The position numbers and the translations under genes are program-made. Positions 1 to 10,468 of a stretch of 64,000 bases of DNA are shown in pieces. Position 1 is the stretch's first letter. Every line of letters starts with the position of its first letter. The notes under the pieces were generated by a model. The model saw only the letters and a program-made list of their open reading frames with translations, searched no databases and had not been told where the DNA came from. The stretch comes from JAAURS01 sp044923475 (GTDB lineage: Bacteria; Cyanobacteriota; Cyanobacteriia; Thermosynechococcales; Thermosynechococcaceae): assembly GCF_044923475.1 (NCBI RefSeq), contig NZ_CP137338.1, positions 2,418,001 to 2,482,000 on the forward strand, read 5' to 3'.

Positions 1-543
1 CATGTGGAATCTCCTCGCCCTCGACCAATTTGAGAAAGATGTCTGGTCCAATATCGATATGGTAGAAACGATGCCTGTTGGAGCGGGCATGTGCGTTCGC
101 AAAGAAGTCGGGCAGCAGTACGTCCACCTGCTCGAGACCGATCGCCGGCGGTTGCTTCTGGGACGTCGCGGTAAAACAGGTCAGATCTTGGCAAGCAACG
201 AAGATACGGACATGGCGCTATCGGCTTTAGACATCGGGCTGGGAATGGGAAAGTTTACCCGGTTAAAGCTCACCCACATCATTCCGGCCAGTCGGCTCAC
301 CGAAGCGTATTTGCTCAAGATTCTGAAAGGAATTGTCTATTCAATGAGGGTTATGCACTATTTAAGGGGGTGCCCGAGGTGACCGAAGTGCATTCTTGGC
401 GGCGCAAAATACGTCTTTTTCTATACAACACATTGATCATGACGCCGCTAGAACGCAAATGCATGCTAGCGACGAGGGAAGCAAAGGCCCTCGCCGATCG
501 ACAAATTGAAGCGCTGAACGACAATACGACTGTCAGCTTTTGA
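1..543 (+). pseudogene. family 2 glycosyltransferase, C-terminal part, frameshifted
   Basis: This is the C-terminal part of a cyanobacterial family 2 glycosyltransferase; its 5' end lies outside the window. It shows the late-domain pattern of that family: a GAGMCVRKE stretch, an EDTDMALSALD acceptor-side motif and LTHIIPASRLTEAYL. The first frame stops at 380-382. One base fewer in the G-run at 366-370 lets the reading continue for about 54 more family-like residues (WRRKIRLFLYNTLIMTPLER) to the stop at 541-543. The gene is therefore frameshifted or carries a homopolymer sequencing error. It heads a polysaccharide-type cluster. Confidence 0.7.
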
Positions 544-584
544 TTTCTAGATCGGCTTCGGGGAGTAGAACTCAATATTGGCAC

Positions 585-2111
585 TCAAGGAAGAGAGGCG
601 CTGTTTCGAATTAGAAAATCGGCAGCTCGCATGGCGATCGCCATTGCGGTCAGCGTTGGATTCTTTTCAACGCAGGTTGTAAAACAGCTGGCATCGACGA
701 CGAAAACATTTGGAATATCGTGCATGGCATTAAAAGCATTCAATACCCCAAAGTTCGGGTTATCGTGCATGCGAATCGTCCCCCCGAAATGGACGGACGT
801 TCCGGGGGGCTCAATGGCAATGTTTTTTAGGGCGAAACTGCCAACCCGCTACCTCCATTAACGCCTCAGCCGCACGGCGACCGTCTGCGAGGGTTTCGAG
901 GTCTTGGCGATCTTGGCAAGTCCCGATCCTCAGCAGCGGCAAGCCGTATTCATCCTTAGCCGTAGGGTGGAGGGAAACATGCCGAGACTCTTGGGGGACT
1001 TGAGTGCCAAAGCAGGCAAATAGCAGGGAGAATTCGCCCTCTTGCAGCGATTGCGGGGCCAATCCCAGATTGCCGCGCAGTTTGGCATTAGCAAGCGGTT
1101 TTTTATCGAGCGCGCCAGCATAGATCTGAAAACCAGTCGTCCGCAGCGGCTCTGCTTTTGCGTAATCTGGGCGAGTCAGGTATGACATCAAGGACTGCTT
1201 TAACGGAGGGCGATCCACATCGTAGGTATAGGCCGCATACATGTTGTCGTGGAGATATCGACCGATCAGACCGCTAGCATTGTCCACGCCACTGACACCG
1301 TTGCCAGAACAGGAGTTCAACAGAATGTGGGTCGAGCCCAACTGCCCGGCAGCCAACACGACCGCTTTGCCCGCTTGAAAACACAGCTCGCCACTTTGGC
1401 GATCGATATATTCAACCCCGCCGCGGCAGCTTTCGTTTGATGCAGTTGCAAGCGGGTGACATGAGCGTTACTAATAAGGCGAAAATTTTTGCACCGTCGC
1501 AGTCGAGCGAGCAAACGAATGCCAACATTAGCGGGCGAAGGAATTTGACTGAGGATCGTTGAATTGCCGTACACGTGATTGGTCGGAACCAACCAGCGAT
1601 CCAGCTTTGCAGCCGCTGCAGCAAGATCGGAAAATTCCTGGGGAACGTCGAGAACGCGACTTACTTGACAAGCAGGAAGCACGGGGACCGATCTCGTACC
1701 GCCACGAACGCCAATCAGTTGCTCGACACGGTTGTAATAAGGCTCGAGATCCTCGTAACGAATGGGCCAACAAAACCGCTGCGAAACTAACTCGCCCTGC
1801 GTAAAATCCTCTGCGGCAAAACGCAGCACCACTCCGCCCCAAAAACTACCCAGCCCTCCCAGCAAATGGGCCTTAAACCATCTCGTCAGAGGGTCGCCTA
1901 AATTCTCAAAATGAGGGTAGGTGACCCGATCCCGAATCTCTAACGCATAAGGGCAGTAGATTTCTCGATCGCAAAGACGGACGTGCAAATGCTTCGGAAA
2001 ACTGCAGCCCGATTCTAACAGGGTTACCTTAAAGCCAGCCCGAACGAGCGTCCAAGCCGCAATGGTACCCGTCGGACCGCTGCCTACAATCACAACTCGA
2101 TCGTCTGACAT
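585..2111 (-). pseudogene. GMC-type FAD oxidoreductase, broken by three frameshifts
   Basis: The N-terminus has the FAD-binding GSGPTGTIAAWTL Rossmann motif near residue 10. The C-terminus has HFGGTIRMHDNPNFG and a VDAS...NPTLTAMA segment typical of glucose-methanol-choline oxidoreductases. The product is spread over three frames. The N-terminal frame leaves register at a C4 run at 1416-1419, the middle frame at a T6 run at 823-828, and a third one-base shift near 791 is needed to reach the conserved HFGG segment. Concatenated, the pieces give a full-length GMC protein, which would oxidise an alcohol or sugar substrate with FAD. The start lies 7 bases downstream of the stop of the epimerase gene on the same strand. 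Decay and assembly error are both possible. Confidence 0.75.
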
Positions 2112-2117
2112 AGATAT

Positions 2118-3194
2118 TTACCCCATCTCCGGGCGGTTTTGATGCCACCATTCCCGAATTTTCTCCATTCCAGTCGCCAAAGAAACTTGAGGTTCAAAAT
2201 TCAAGCGATCGCGGGATTTTTGATTCGAAAATATCGGCCGAGCGACCAACGTCCGAAATTCGTCGGGAGATGGATAGTAAATGGGTTTGCCCCAAACCGC
2301 TTTCGCAATGGCACTCGTCCCTTCCCTAATTTTTTCTTTTTTGAAGCATTGTCGAGACTAGCTCTCTAAAAAAAGGGATGGAGTCTTGCCACTCGCATTG
2401 GTAATCGATCGGCAAAGTAATTAAAGCTTTTTCCCCTAGAATAGATTCGTAACCCGTCAGCAATTCTCTCCAGCTCACGGGCCGATCGAGACTGATAATA
2501 AAACGTTGCCCGTGCAGATCGGAGATTTCGCAAGCGCGAATAATCGCCATCGCAGCATCGTCGATATAAATTGGATTGCAGTAACCCGTACCGGACCTCG
2601 CGAGCGGAATAAACGCGGTTTTCATGTGGTTTAGCATTCGAGCCGTCTCGCCCCGCGCTCCAGGACCGTAAACCCGACCGAGTTGGAGAACGACAACTTC
2701 GGTACCGCCCGTCTCTATCCCCAAAACGAGTTTTTCCACCGATTGATAAATGGACGTCTGAGGCCTGAGAGATGAAAGATAAGGCGACTCTTCCGCGATC
2801 GCGATGGAAGGGGGAGGATCTCCATAAACAGCTGTCGAGCTAATGCAAACAAATTTTTTAACTCGCGCTTCAGCACAGACCTTTAAAAGGGTTTGAGTCG
2901 AGTCAAGGGCAAACCCGAACTGCTCCTGCAACGGATCGTGAGGGTTGTGCCCCAATGCACGACGCAGCAGTCGCAACCGACAATGTGAGGGAACAGTTCA
3001 GAGCAGTTCGAGAGATCTAATGGCACGTCGAGAACGTTTTCTCGATTGCAAAACGCTCGAGACATCCGGTCGATCGATACTAGAAAAAGGGGAATGCGCT
3101 GCAATAACATGATGCCCGCATTCCAGCATTTTCATAATAAGAGCTTGACCGATGAACCGCTGGCATCAGTCACAAAAATTTTTAATGCAGGCAT
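2118..3194 (-). pseudogene. NAD-dependent epimerase/dehydratase, frameshifted
   Basis: This is a short-chain-type nucleotide-sugar epimerase/dehydratase. The start codon at 3192-3194 is followed by a Rossmann N-terminus (MPALKIFVTDASG). One missing base near 3155 breaks the GxxGxxG loop. The middle carries the SSTAVYGD and YQSVEK (S...YxxxK-like) segments and LGRVYGPG, in another frame from about 2976. After about 2345 the C-terminus continues in a further frame to a stop at 2118-2120 (IREWWHQNRPEMG). At least three indels are needed. The gene sits directly upstream of the GMC oxidoreductase, so the two probably formed one operon for sugar modification. Confidence 0.7.
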
Positions 3195-3221
3195 TCTGTC
3201 GAGCGTTTTTCGAAAAGAGAG

Positions 3222-3315
3222 TTAGGCCACAACAATAGAATACCCACGCTCCAGTATTTTCATAACAAGCGCGCAATCGAGAAACCCACGAGCAGGAGCA
3301 AAAAAGTTTCAAATG
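3222..3315 (-). pseudogene. N-terminal remnant of a second epimerase
   Basis: On the minus strand this stretch reads ARGFLDCALVMKILERGYS then IVVA and a stop. It parallels the first 40 residues of the neighbouring epimerase (FIGQALIMKMLECGHHVIAA once its frame is repaired). It is a truncated paralogous N-terminus lying immediately upstream of the other epimerase start. No intact start codon or downstream domain remains. Confidence 0.45.
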
Positions 3316-3414
3316 TCACAAAGCCTATCTGGATAATAACAGATTGCCTTGAAGTTATTTAATTTTAAAAAAAATGTTTTAAAGTCACTTAATTTTAATT
3401 AAGTTAATTAACTA
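3316..3414. other. AT-rich non-coding stretch at a gene breakpoint
   Basis: This stretch is far richer in A and T than its neighbours, with TTAATTTTAA-type runs. It lies between a truncated epimerase on the minus strand and a glycosyltransferase lacking its N-terminal half on the plus strand. It looks like a rearrangement scar. No gene was seen in it. Confidence 0.4.
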
Positions 3415-3416
3415 TT

Positions 3417-3809
3417 TTGCAATCTGCTCTGTCTGGGGAAGAGACGTTGTTGAATGCCACCTTAAAAGCGCAGGGAGAAGGATTTTATTACAGCCCCCAA
3501 GCCGCCGTGTCCCACTGGGTTCCCAAGGAACGGATCCACCCGGAGTGGCTGGTCCAGCGCAGTTACTGGCAGGGTTATTCGGTTGCTTTAGTCGATCATA
3601 TCGTGGGCAAATCGTCGCTCTACCAGCGCTTGAGCAGCACTTGGAATCTACTCAAACGCGTTTTGGACCTCAATCCGCTCGTCTTTGAGTGCTTGCCTCG
3701 ACCCAAACGCCCCATTCCAATCGGACCCATGCAAATTGGACTTTTGGATCGGGCAAGGCTAATTTTGTCTTGGCAGTGGGGCTATTTTTCTAAAGTTTGG
3801 TTTGGCTGA
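3417..3809 (+). pseudogene. family 2 glycosyltransferase, C-terminal half only
   Basis: The reading frame enters directly at the family motif LSGEETLLNATLKAQG and continues through YYSPQAAVSHWVPKERIHPEW and RSYWQGYSVA, the usual C-terminal third of this group. About 190 N-terminal residues, including the nucleotide-binding and DxD parts, are absent. The complementary N-terminal half of a related gene lies on the minus strand at 11.6-12.2 kb and stops at the same motif. No ribosome binding site was seen. The piece is probably not functional. Confidence 0.7.
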
Positions 3810-3903
3810 CGGTCGCCCTAGCGCGTTGCTCAGTCGGCGATCGCCATCCTTTCGCGCGATATATATTGTCTTTATTTTTGCGATTTATAAAGGGATCTAA
3901 ATT

Positions 3904-4917
3904 ATGGGAAAACCGACGATTATCTGTCTTACGCCTGTCAGAAATGAAGCCTGGATTCTGGATCGGTTCTTGCAGTGCGCGAGCCTTTGGGCAGACCATA
4001 TTATCCTCGCGGACCAATCGACCGATAACTCGGCAGAAATCGCCAGTCGCTACCCCAAAGTAACGGTCGTCCGCAATCCGTCAACGGGCTACAACGAAGC
4101 CGAAAGACAAAAGCTCGTGTTGGACGAGGCCCGCAAGATTCCCGGACCTCGGCTGCTGATTACCCTCGATGCCGATGAAGCCTTCACGGCCAACTTCACG
4201 ACCAGTCCCGAGTGGCAGACGCTGCTCGACGCCCCCATGGGGACTGCCGTTCGCTTCAAGTGGTGTAACTTGATGAGCGATCTGGAGCATTATTGGCAGG
4301 CGCCTTGGGATTATGCCTGGGGCTTTATGGACGATGGCAGCGAACCCACCTGGAGCACCTTGCATACGACTCGGATCCCGGCTCCGTTGAACGCTCCGGA
4401 CATTCTGATGCGGGATATCAAAGTGATGCACTTTGCGTTTACCGACGATATGCGCCGGGAAAGTAAATGGCGCTGGTATCAATGTTTCGAGCGAGTTGTG
4501 AATCCCCACCGCAGCGCGATCGAACTCTATCGGCAATACCACGAAGAAGATAGCTTGAGGCCCGACCAAATCCGCCCCATTCCGAGCCATTGGATGCAGG
4601 GTTACGTGGAACGGGGGATCGATATGACGAGCGTTCGCCGTCCCCATCGTCCTTGGTGGGATAAGGAACTGGTCGATATGCTCGACAAGTATGGTGCCGC
4701 GCACTTTCGACGGCAGAATATTTGGACGGTCGATTGGGACGCAGTGTATCGCGAAATCTACGGCAAGGATCCCTCGCGTCCGCTGAGCGATCCGCGCAAC
4801 AAGATCGACAAGTGGGTTCATCGCTGGTTGCGCTCTTCTCAGGCCTATTATCAGCCCTACAACCGGACGTTTGATATCCGCTACATCGAACGGTTTCTCA
4901 AAATTCTGGGCTGGTGA
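3904..4917 (+). CDS. glycosyltransferase family 2
   Basis: A 337-residue GT-A type glycosyltransferase. The N-terminus has the family start (TIICLTPVRNEAWILDRFL), then ADQSTDNSAEIA and a LDADEAF segment near residue 94, the metal/nucleotide-sugar DxD motif. The C-terminal half is rich in Trp and Tyr and has no membrane segment. It is intact and is the first whole gene of a polysaccharide cluster that continues to 11.7 kb. The acceptor and sugar cannot be read from the sequence. Confidence 0.85.
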   Translation: MGKPTIICLTPVRNEAWILDRFLQCASLWADHIILADQSTDNSAEIASRYPKVTVVRNPSTGYNEAERQKLVLDEARKIPGPRLLITLDADEAFTANFTTSPEWQTLLDAPMGTAVRFKWCNLMSDLEHYWQAPWDYAWGFMDDGSEPTWSTLHTTRIPAPLNAPDILMRDIKVMHFAFTDDMRRESKWRWYQCFERVVNPHRSAIELYRQYHEEDSLRPDQIRPIPSHWMQGYVERGIDMTSVRRPHRPWWDKELVDMLDKYGAAHFRRQNIWTVDWDAVYREIYGKDPSRPLSDPRNKIDKWVHRWLRSSQAYYQPYNRTFDIRYIERFLKILGW

Positions 4918-5011
4918 GTCGTTCGAGATTCCCGTTTTTCGTCGCCGCGCAACTGGCTGTCTTTCCCATTCGTTCCATGTATTATCAAAATGACAAGAGA
5001 ATCAAAACAAC

Positions 5012-5995
5012 ATGAGAAAAAAAGTGTTGTATGTGGTCCATCGATACGCTCCTTTCCCTGGAGGTTCTGAGAATTACGTCCGTAATATGGCAGAGGAAAC
5101 GCTTCATCGCGGTCATGAAGTTTGGGTGTTGGCAGGCGAACATAAAGGCGACTTGAATGGAGTTCGCGTCACAAAAAATCCATTTATTCTTCTGAAAAAA
5201 TGGGATTTAATTGTGGTTCATGGTGGCGATCTCCCGGTTCAAAAAAATCCGATCGTGAGACTGACATTAGAAAGCGCGAAAAGATTGAAATCGCCCATGT
5301 TGCTCATGTTAATTATTCCTTCAGACAGTCGTATCTATCAGAGAGCGACTCGAGCGGTTAAGTACGTTGGTTGTTCTACAACAGAAGACTGGGAATTGGT
5401 CGAACGTGAAAATCTATTGCCGAAATCGGTACAAATCCGACACAGTATCGATGAAAAAGTTTCTATTGGCATGCCTGGCTTCCGCGCGAAGTATGGGATC
5501 GAAACAAAATATATGTTTTTATCGTGCGGTGGGTATTGGCCGAATAAAGCGATGCGCGAATTGGTCAGTCTATTCGATCGCGTCGATCGCGAGGATATAA
5601 CGCTTGTCTTAACGGGTTACGATAATCGATATAATTTGATGCCGGAAGAGTCGAAATTTGTGAAACCCTTCATGATCGACGACCGGAACGATGTTATCTC
5701 TGCTATTTTAGAGGCAGATTTATATGTTATGCACTCGCACCGCGAAGGTTTTGGGCTGGTGCTGCTCGAATCGATGCTCAATAAAACGCCTTGGGCGGCG
5801 CGCAACCTCGCGGGTGCAAAATTAATGAATAAATTTGGTTTTGCCTACGATACAGACGAACAGTTATTAGATTATATGAAAACATTTAGCGGTGCTCCTC
5901 AAAAACAAATAGAAGATGCATATATATACGTTACATCGAATCATTTAGTTCAAAATACTGTCGATGATATTTTGCAACTAACTTTGACCTCCTGA
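5012..5995 (+). CDS. glycosyltransferase family 4-like (GT-B)
   Basis: A 327-residue GT-B glycosyltransferase. The N-terminal donor-loop motif PFPGGSENYVRNMAEE lies near residue 15. The C-terminal motif HREGFGLVLLESMLNKTPW (about residues 244-262) is the E-x7-E nucleotide-sugar site of family 4. It lacks a signal peptide and membrane helices. The gene is AT-richer than its neighbours, as often seen in surface-polysaccharide genes gained by transfer. Confidence 0.85.
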   Translation: MRKKVLYVVHRYAPFPGGSENYVRNMAEETLHRGHEVWVLAGEHKGDLNGVRVTKNPFILLKKWDLIVVHGGDLPVQKNPIVRLTLESAKRLKSPMLLMLIIPSDSRIYQRATRAVKYVGCSTTEDWELVERENLLPKSVQIRHSIDEKVSIGMPGFRAKYGIETKYMFLSCGGYWPNKAMRELVSLFDRVDREDITLVLTGYDNRYNLMPEESKFVKPFMIDDRNDVISAILEADLYVMHSHREGFGLVLLESMLNKTPWAARNLAGAKLMNKFGFAYDTDEQLLDYMKTFSGAPQKQIEDAYIYVTSNHLVQNTVDDILQLTLTS

Positions 5996-6121
5996 CCGCT
6001 TGGAAATCAGTAAAGATCGACGGGGTGGAAATTTTAAAGGACTTAACGCACTGCCCAAAGAGTATTTCTTTATGTTTTACTCGGGACAATTAAACTAAAG
6101 CAAATTAAACTAAAGCCAGAA

Positions 6122-7096
6122 ATGATTAACTTGATTTGGTGGAAATTCGAGCCTAATTATGCTTATGAGTATGACTGGCTCTGTTTGTTATTATCTGGCT
6201 TTAAAGTAAATCATATCGTTGATTTTGAGAATCGGGTTTGCGTCGATAATGCGATCGTTGTTGCCAACCTCAGTCAATCGTTTTTTATGGGTTCAGGGGC
6301 TCAAAAGAGTTACAGCGAAGAGCGCCAGCAATTTTATGACTATATCAAGCGCTTCAAATCTGCTGGAAAGAAAGTGGGCTTATTTCATTTAGGAGATGAA
6401 TTTTATAGAGAATCTACGAAATTTTACCAAGATCTAGATTTTGTTTTTAGACAATATTATAAGGAAGAGGATTGTAGGAAATACAGCCACTGTCACTATC
6501 TTCCCATTGGCTATAAGTCTGGTTTTAGTCACGAGTTGGTCGATCGATCTATGGCTGAGAGGCCGTATTTATGGTCTTTTGCGGGCCATCTTAAAGGATC
6601 TCGATTTGAAATGATGAAATATGCCAAACAGATTTCAGGCGGTAAATTTCACGCAACGAGTCAATGGAACGATCCCAATGCATTGTCCACTCAAGACTAT
6701 GCTGGCTTGTTGAACGACACGAAGTTTTCCTTGTGTCCTATGGGAAACTATTCGGTGGATTGTTTTCGCGTGTATGAATCCTTGGAAGCTGGCACGATCC
6801 CGATTATTGAAACTAAATCGATGGCTCGTGCTTTGGCAGTTTTATTTAATCCACAACTCATTCTTAAATATGGAAGTCGAGATAAAAACTTTTGGTTGAG
6901 AAACTATCAGTATTGGGAAAAGGCATATCCTTCGGATTTTCCCTGCCCTTTGATTGATGATTGGAGGAATTTAGGTGACTTAATTCAGTCGGTCGATATA
7001 GAAAATTCATCTAAAAAAATAAAAATATGGTGGCAAGACTATAAAAAATCTTTAATCCGAAGGGTTGAATCTACGGTTGAGGGAGCCTTTTCTTGA
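6122..7096 (+). CDS. exostosin-like glycosyltransferase
   Basis: A 324-residue protein whose C-terminal half carries FSLCPMGNYSVDCFRVYESL followed by EAGTIPII, the pattern of exostosin/GT47-type glycosyltransferases (serine/arginine, YEaLeaGtIPvi). The N-terminal half is poorly conserved to my eye. It follows the GT4-like gene on the same strand and precedes the ABC exporter, so it probably adds a sugar during assembly of the same polymer. Confidence 0.65.
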   Translation: MINLIWWKFEPNYAYEYDWLCLLLSGFKVNHIVDFENRVCVDNAIVVANLSQSFFMGSGAQKSYSEERQQFYDYIKRFKSAGKKVGLFHLGDEFYRESTKFYQDLDFVFRQYYKEEDCRKYSHCHYLPIGYKSGFSHELVDRSMAERPYLWSFAGHLKGSRFEMMKYAKQISGGKFHATSQWNDPNALSTQDYAGLLNDTKFSLCPMGNYSVDCFRVYESLEAGTIPIIETKSMARALAVLFNPQLILKYGSRDKNFWLRNYQYWEKAYPSDFPCPLIDDWRNLGDLIQSVDIENSSKKIKIWWQDYKKSLIRRVESTVEGAFS

Positions 7097-7179
7097 AAAC
7101 GGAATTGGAGGGTCGCCGCGAAGGATTCTCGTGTCATCGGATTTCCATTATGTAATTTTTTGAGAGATACGGAGATACT

Positions 7180-9042
7180 GTGAAACGGCAAGAAAAACGA
7201 TCGAATCGCCTTTGGCAAATGCCTCAAATATTTCAACTTGGCAGTCGTTGGCAGAGTGCTAGGCGGCTCATGCAAGTTGGAAAGCAAGTGTCGCGCAAGC
7301 CGCTCTATATTGGATTTGTTGCGACGATCGTGGCAGCGCTGCTGGATGGCGCGGGTATCGGTTTGACCATTCCTTTTTTACAACTTCTGCTCAGCGAGAA
7401 TACTAAATTTAAATTGCCCGAACTTCCATTTCTTCAAGAACAAGCGCTTTGGTTGCTCGGCCAGCCCAAAGGGGTTTTACTTTCTCTTTTTAGCATTATC
7501 TTATTGGCTTCTGTCTTGCTTAAAGTCGTTTTTAGCTATTGGGCCGATGACAGTACGAATATCTACCTCCAAAATGTAGTCGCTCTCTTTCGCAAGCGCC
7601 TTTATGAAAAATACCTGCACGCGCCAATCACCTTTTTCGACAATGAAAAGATGGGCACGTTGTCGAATATGATGTCGGAAATTCACAACATCAACATTCT
7701 GATGAGTTGGGTCATCAGTCTTTTTATCGCGCTTTCCGTCTTAACGGCTTATATTGCCACCATGGTTTTGCTGTCGTGGCAGCTCACGTTGCTCATTATC
7801 GTGCTGATTGCCGGGGTCGGCCTGGGTCTCAACCGACTGCTGAAAAAAATAAAGCCCTTGGGAAGGGCAGAGTACGAAGCCAGAGAAGCAATGCATATTC
7901 GATATCTCGATACGCTGGCTGGCGTGCGAATCGTCCAGTCCTATGCAACTCAAGACTTCGAACTCAAGCGCTTTAATCAGCTCTGCGACTCAGTTCGGGA
8001 TAGAACGATGTTGTCTCTTAAAAAAATGAGGCTGATCGACCCGCTCACAGAACTGGCCACCATGACGGTGGCGCTGCTGATCTTGGTCTGCAGCTATAAC
8101 TTTTTGATTGTCAAAGGATTGTTGGGAACGTCGGAGTTGTTGACGTTTATGCTGGCGCTGATCAAGATTCTGCCAGTCACCAAGCGCATTAATGCTGCCC
8201 GAGGGGCCATTCAGCAGTTTTCACCTTCCCTCGCGGTGGTTGCTGACACTTTGTCGTCCGAGCACACGGCAGCACTGGTGTCGGGGACGCGCAAGTTAGA
8301 CCGCTTGCAAAAGGGGATTAGCTTTCGGAATGTCAGTTTTTCTTATAACGGTCGCACCAACGCGATCGAAGATTTCAATCTGGAAATTCCCTACGGTCAG
8401 ACCGTTGCTTTGGTCGGGTTTTCCGGGGCGGGAAAGTCAACCGTAGCCGTACTCGTGCCTCGATTCTACGATGTCACGAAGGGGTCGATCGAAATCGACG
8501 GTTGCGATATCCGCGACTACGATCTCAATTCCCTCCGGCGGTGCATTGGAACGGTCAGCCAGGATACTTATATCTTCAACACTTCCATCCGCGAAAATAT
8601 TGCGTACGGTCTAGAAGATGTGAGCGACGAGCAGGTTGTAGAGGCCGCTCGGTTTGCCAATGCGGATGAATTTATCCAACAGCTATCGGCAGGATACGAT
8701 ACCCTCGTTGGCGATCGCGGCGTTCAACTCTCCGGCGGGCAGCGCCAGCGGATCTCAATTGCGCGAGCGATCTTGCGGGATCCTGATATTCTCATTCTGG
8801 ACGAAGCGACCAGCGCGTTAGATTCTCAGTCCGAGCGTTTGGTGCAGGAAGCCCTGGAGCGGCTGCGCCAAAATCGAACGGTTCTGACGATCGCCCACCG
8901 TCTCTCTACGATTCGCAATGCGGATTGCATCGTTGTCATGGAGAAAGGTCGAATTGTCGAGTCCGGGCAACACGAGCGGTTGCTCAGTCAAAAGGGCACG
9001 TATTGGTCGTTCCACAACGTGCAGTCCGTTCCGATCTCCTGA
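7180..9042 (+). CDS. ABC exporter, fused permease and ATPase (MsbA/HepA type)
   Basis: A 620-residue half-transporter beginning at GTG. About six transmembrane helices occupy residues 40-330. The ATPase domain has Walker A (GFSGAGKST), the Q-loop region (VSQDTYIF), the signature LSGGQRQR, Walker B (ILILDEATSALD) and the H-loop (AHRLST). It would work as a homodimer in the inner membrane and flip a lipid-linked glycan or other amphiphile. Its place among glycosyltransferase genes suggests export of the polysaccharide or its lipid-linked unit. All catalytic motifs are intact. Confidence 0.92.
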   Translation: MKRQEKRSNRLWQMPQIFQLGSRWQSARRLMQVGKQVSRKPLYIGFVATIVAALLDGAGIGLTIPFLQLLLSENTKFKLPELPFLQEQALWLLGQPKGVLLSLFSIILLASVLLKVVFSYWADDSTNIYLQNVVALFRKRLYEKYLHAPITFFDNEKMGTLSNMMSEIHNINILMSWVISLFIALSVLTAYIATMVLLSWQLTLLIIVLIAGVGLGLNRLLKKIKPLGRAEYEAREAMHIRYLDTLAGVRIVQSYATQDFELKRFNQLCDSVRDRTMLSLKKMRLIDPLTELATMTVALLILVCSYNFLIVKGLLGTSELLTFMLALIKILPVTKRINAARGAIQQFSPSLAVVADTLSSEHTAALVSGTRKLDRLQKGISFRNVSFSYNGRTNAIEDFNLEIPYGQTVALVGFSGAGKSTVAVLVPRFYDVTKGSIEIDGCDIRDYDLNSLRRCIGTVSQDTYIFNTSIRENIAYGLEDVSDEQVVEAARFANADEFIQQLSAGYDTLVGDRGVQLSGGQRQRISIARAILRDPDILILDEATSALDSQSERLVQEALERLRQNRTVLTIAHRLSTIRNADCIVVMEKGRIVESGQHERLLSQKGTYWSFHNVQSVPIS

Positions 9043-9087
9043 GGGGGAGAAGTCAATACTGTTTGCCAATCCATTGAGGCTGAAGCC

Positions 9088-10419
9088 GTGAAGCCATCTT
9101 CAAACAGATTTTTCGGGAGACTGAAGCAAACCGCCTTGGGGTTTGCGCTGGTCCTGTTGGTCTCGATCGTCGGCAGTTGCGGAGCGAGCAAGATGGCTGG
9201 CACGATCGTCGATGCGACCCGCGTCCCCGATCTGTCTTTTAGCCCTCAACTGAGTCCCTATTTACCCCATCCGACCGCGCGCTCGCGAACCGCAGACGAA
9301 ATTTACGATCGCACGGCAAATCCCAGCATTACGCTGCCGCCGGAGTATGCGGCCAAGCGCAAAGAGATCGTCCGCATGTACCAAGCTGCGGGATTCGATC
9401 TCTCCTTAGACAAAGAAGAATTGCGCAAACTGCGACCGACCGCGTGGTCTCCGATGACGCCCCAACCGCTCGCGGGCAATTATCCCCAGCCCTACTCGAT
9501 CGACGCCCCGTTCTACCATAAAATCCCCTCGGATTGGCCCCGAGTCCAACTGCCGATCGGTTACGTTCAGACGGGTCACATCTCAACATTGGGCCCTCCG
9601 GGCGACGGTTCCGACGGTTTTGGGATCGGTCTGGTGATTTCTAAGGCGACCGATCCGGTGCGGCGGATCTCGCTGGCAAATGGAGCCTACGCCAAGACGG
9701 GCGTTTGCCCCCAACACAATCCGTTCAAGGGCTACAACACGACCACCCGCATTCGCAATAGCGCCAACGTGCTGCTCGGGGGAAATGGGGAAGGCGTTCC
9801 CTATCAGTCTTCGGATCGCACCGTCATCTGGTTGGACAGTTCCGATAACACCATCGTGTCCACCTGGATTTCGTCGCCGGACTGCGATCGCCCCGATTTA
9901 GGTACAAAGCTGGGCGACTGGTCTGGGGAAGCGGTCACCCCCAAAGAAAAGTTGCCCAACTTGGGGGACCAGTGGGGCATTAATGCTGCGGCGAAGTCGG
10001 ACCTCGTGGCCTTGATTCGTCCTGGAGAGGCGATCGACCCCGAACGACCGATTCCTCACGCCCTCACAGGTCCGGTGGATAAGGCCTGGAAGGCGATCGT
10101 CTACCCCGCCAACAATGTGGACAATTCGATCGACCAGAACAACCGAGGATTGCTCGGATACGGTTTTCTCGTGCAGCTCGACCCGAACTTCGATTTAAAA
10201 AAGCTCAAACTGTCGCTGCCGGCTCGCCGCATCTTGGAAGCGATTCAAACCTACGGTTGGTATATGGACGATACGGGCGTGCGAGATTTCGATATTAAGG
10301 GAAATTTTAGCGGTGCGGAGTTTGCGCCCTATGGGGGCGTGAAAGCAGTCGATGCGGAGATTTTGGCGGTTCTCAAGACCCAGAAGCTTTTCGTCGTGCC
10401 GCCGCTGGTCAAGAAATAA
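9088..10419 (+). CDS. putative secreted lipoprotein, function unknown
   Basis: A 443-residue protein with a GTG start, a positive N-terminus, a hydrophobic stretch and the lipobox-like IVGSC at about residues 27-31, so it is probably lipid-anchored outside the inner membrane. The body is Pro/Asp-rich. It contains RRILEAIQTYGWYMDDTG, a pattern I know only loosely from secreted bacterial proteins that act on or bind polysaccharides. It lies between the ABC exporter and a glycosyltransferase and may process or anchor the polymer. I do not recognise a defined family. Confidence 0.6.
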   Translation: MKPSSNRFFGRLKQTALGFALVLLVSIVGSCGASKMAGTIVDATRVPDLSFSPQLSPYLPHPTARSRTADEIYDRTANPSITLPPEYAAKRKEIVRMYQAAGFDLSLDKEELRKLRPTAWSPMTPQPLAGNYPQPYSIDAPFYHKIPSDWPRVQLPIGYVQTGHISTLGPPGDGSDGFGIGLVISKATDPVRRISLANGAYAKTGVCPQHNPFKGYNTTTRIRNSANVLLGGNGEGVPYQSSDRTVIWLDSSDNTIVSTWISSPDCDRPDLGTKLGDWSGEAVTPKEKLPNLGDQWGINAAAKSDLVALIRPGEAIDPERPIPHALTGPVDKAWKAIVYPANNVDNSIDQNNRGLLGYGFLVQLDPNFDLKKLKLSLPARRILEAIQTYGWYMDDTGVRDFDIKGNFSGAEFAPYGGVKAVDAEILAVLKTQKLFVVPPLVKK

Positions 10420-10468
10420 GAAACGCGTCCCGTCACATTTTGCACCTCTTCTATCCCGCACCTCAAAC

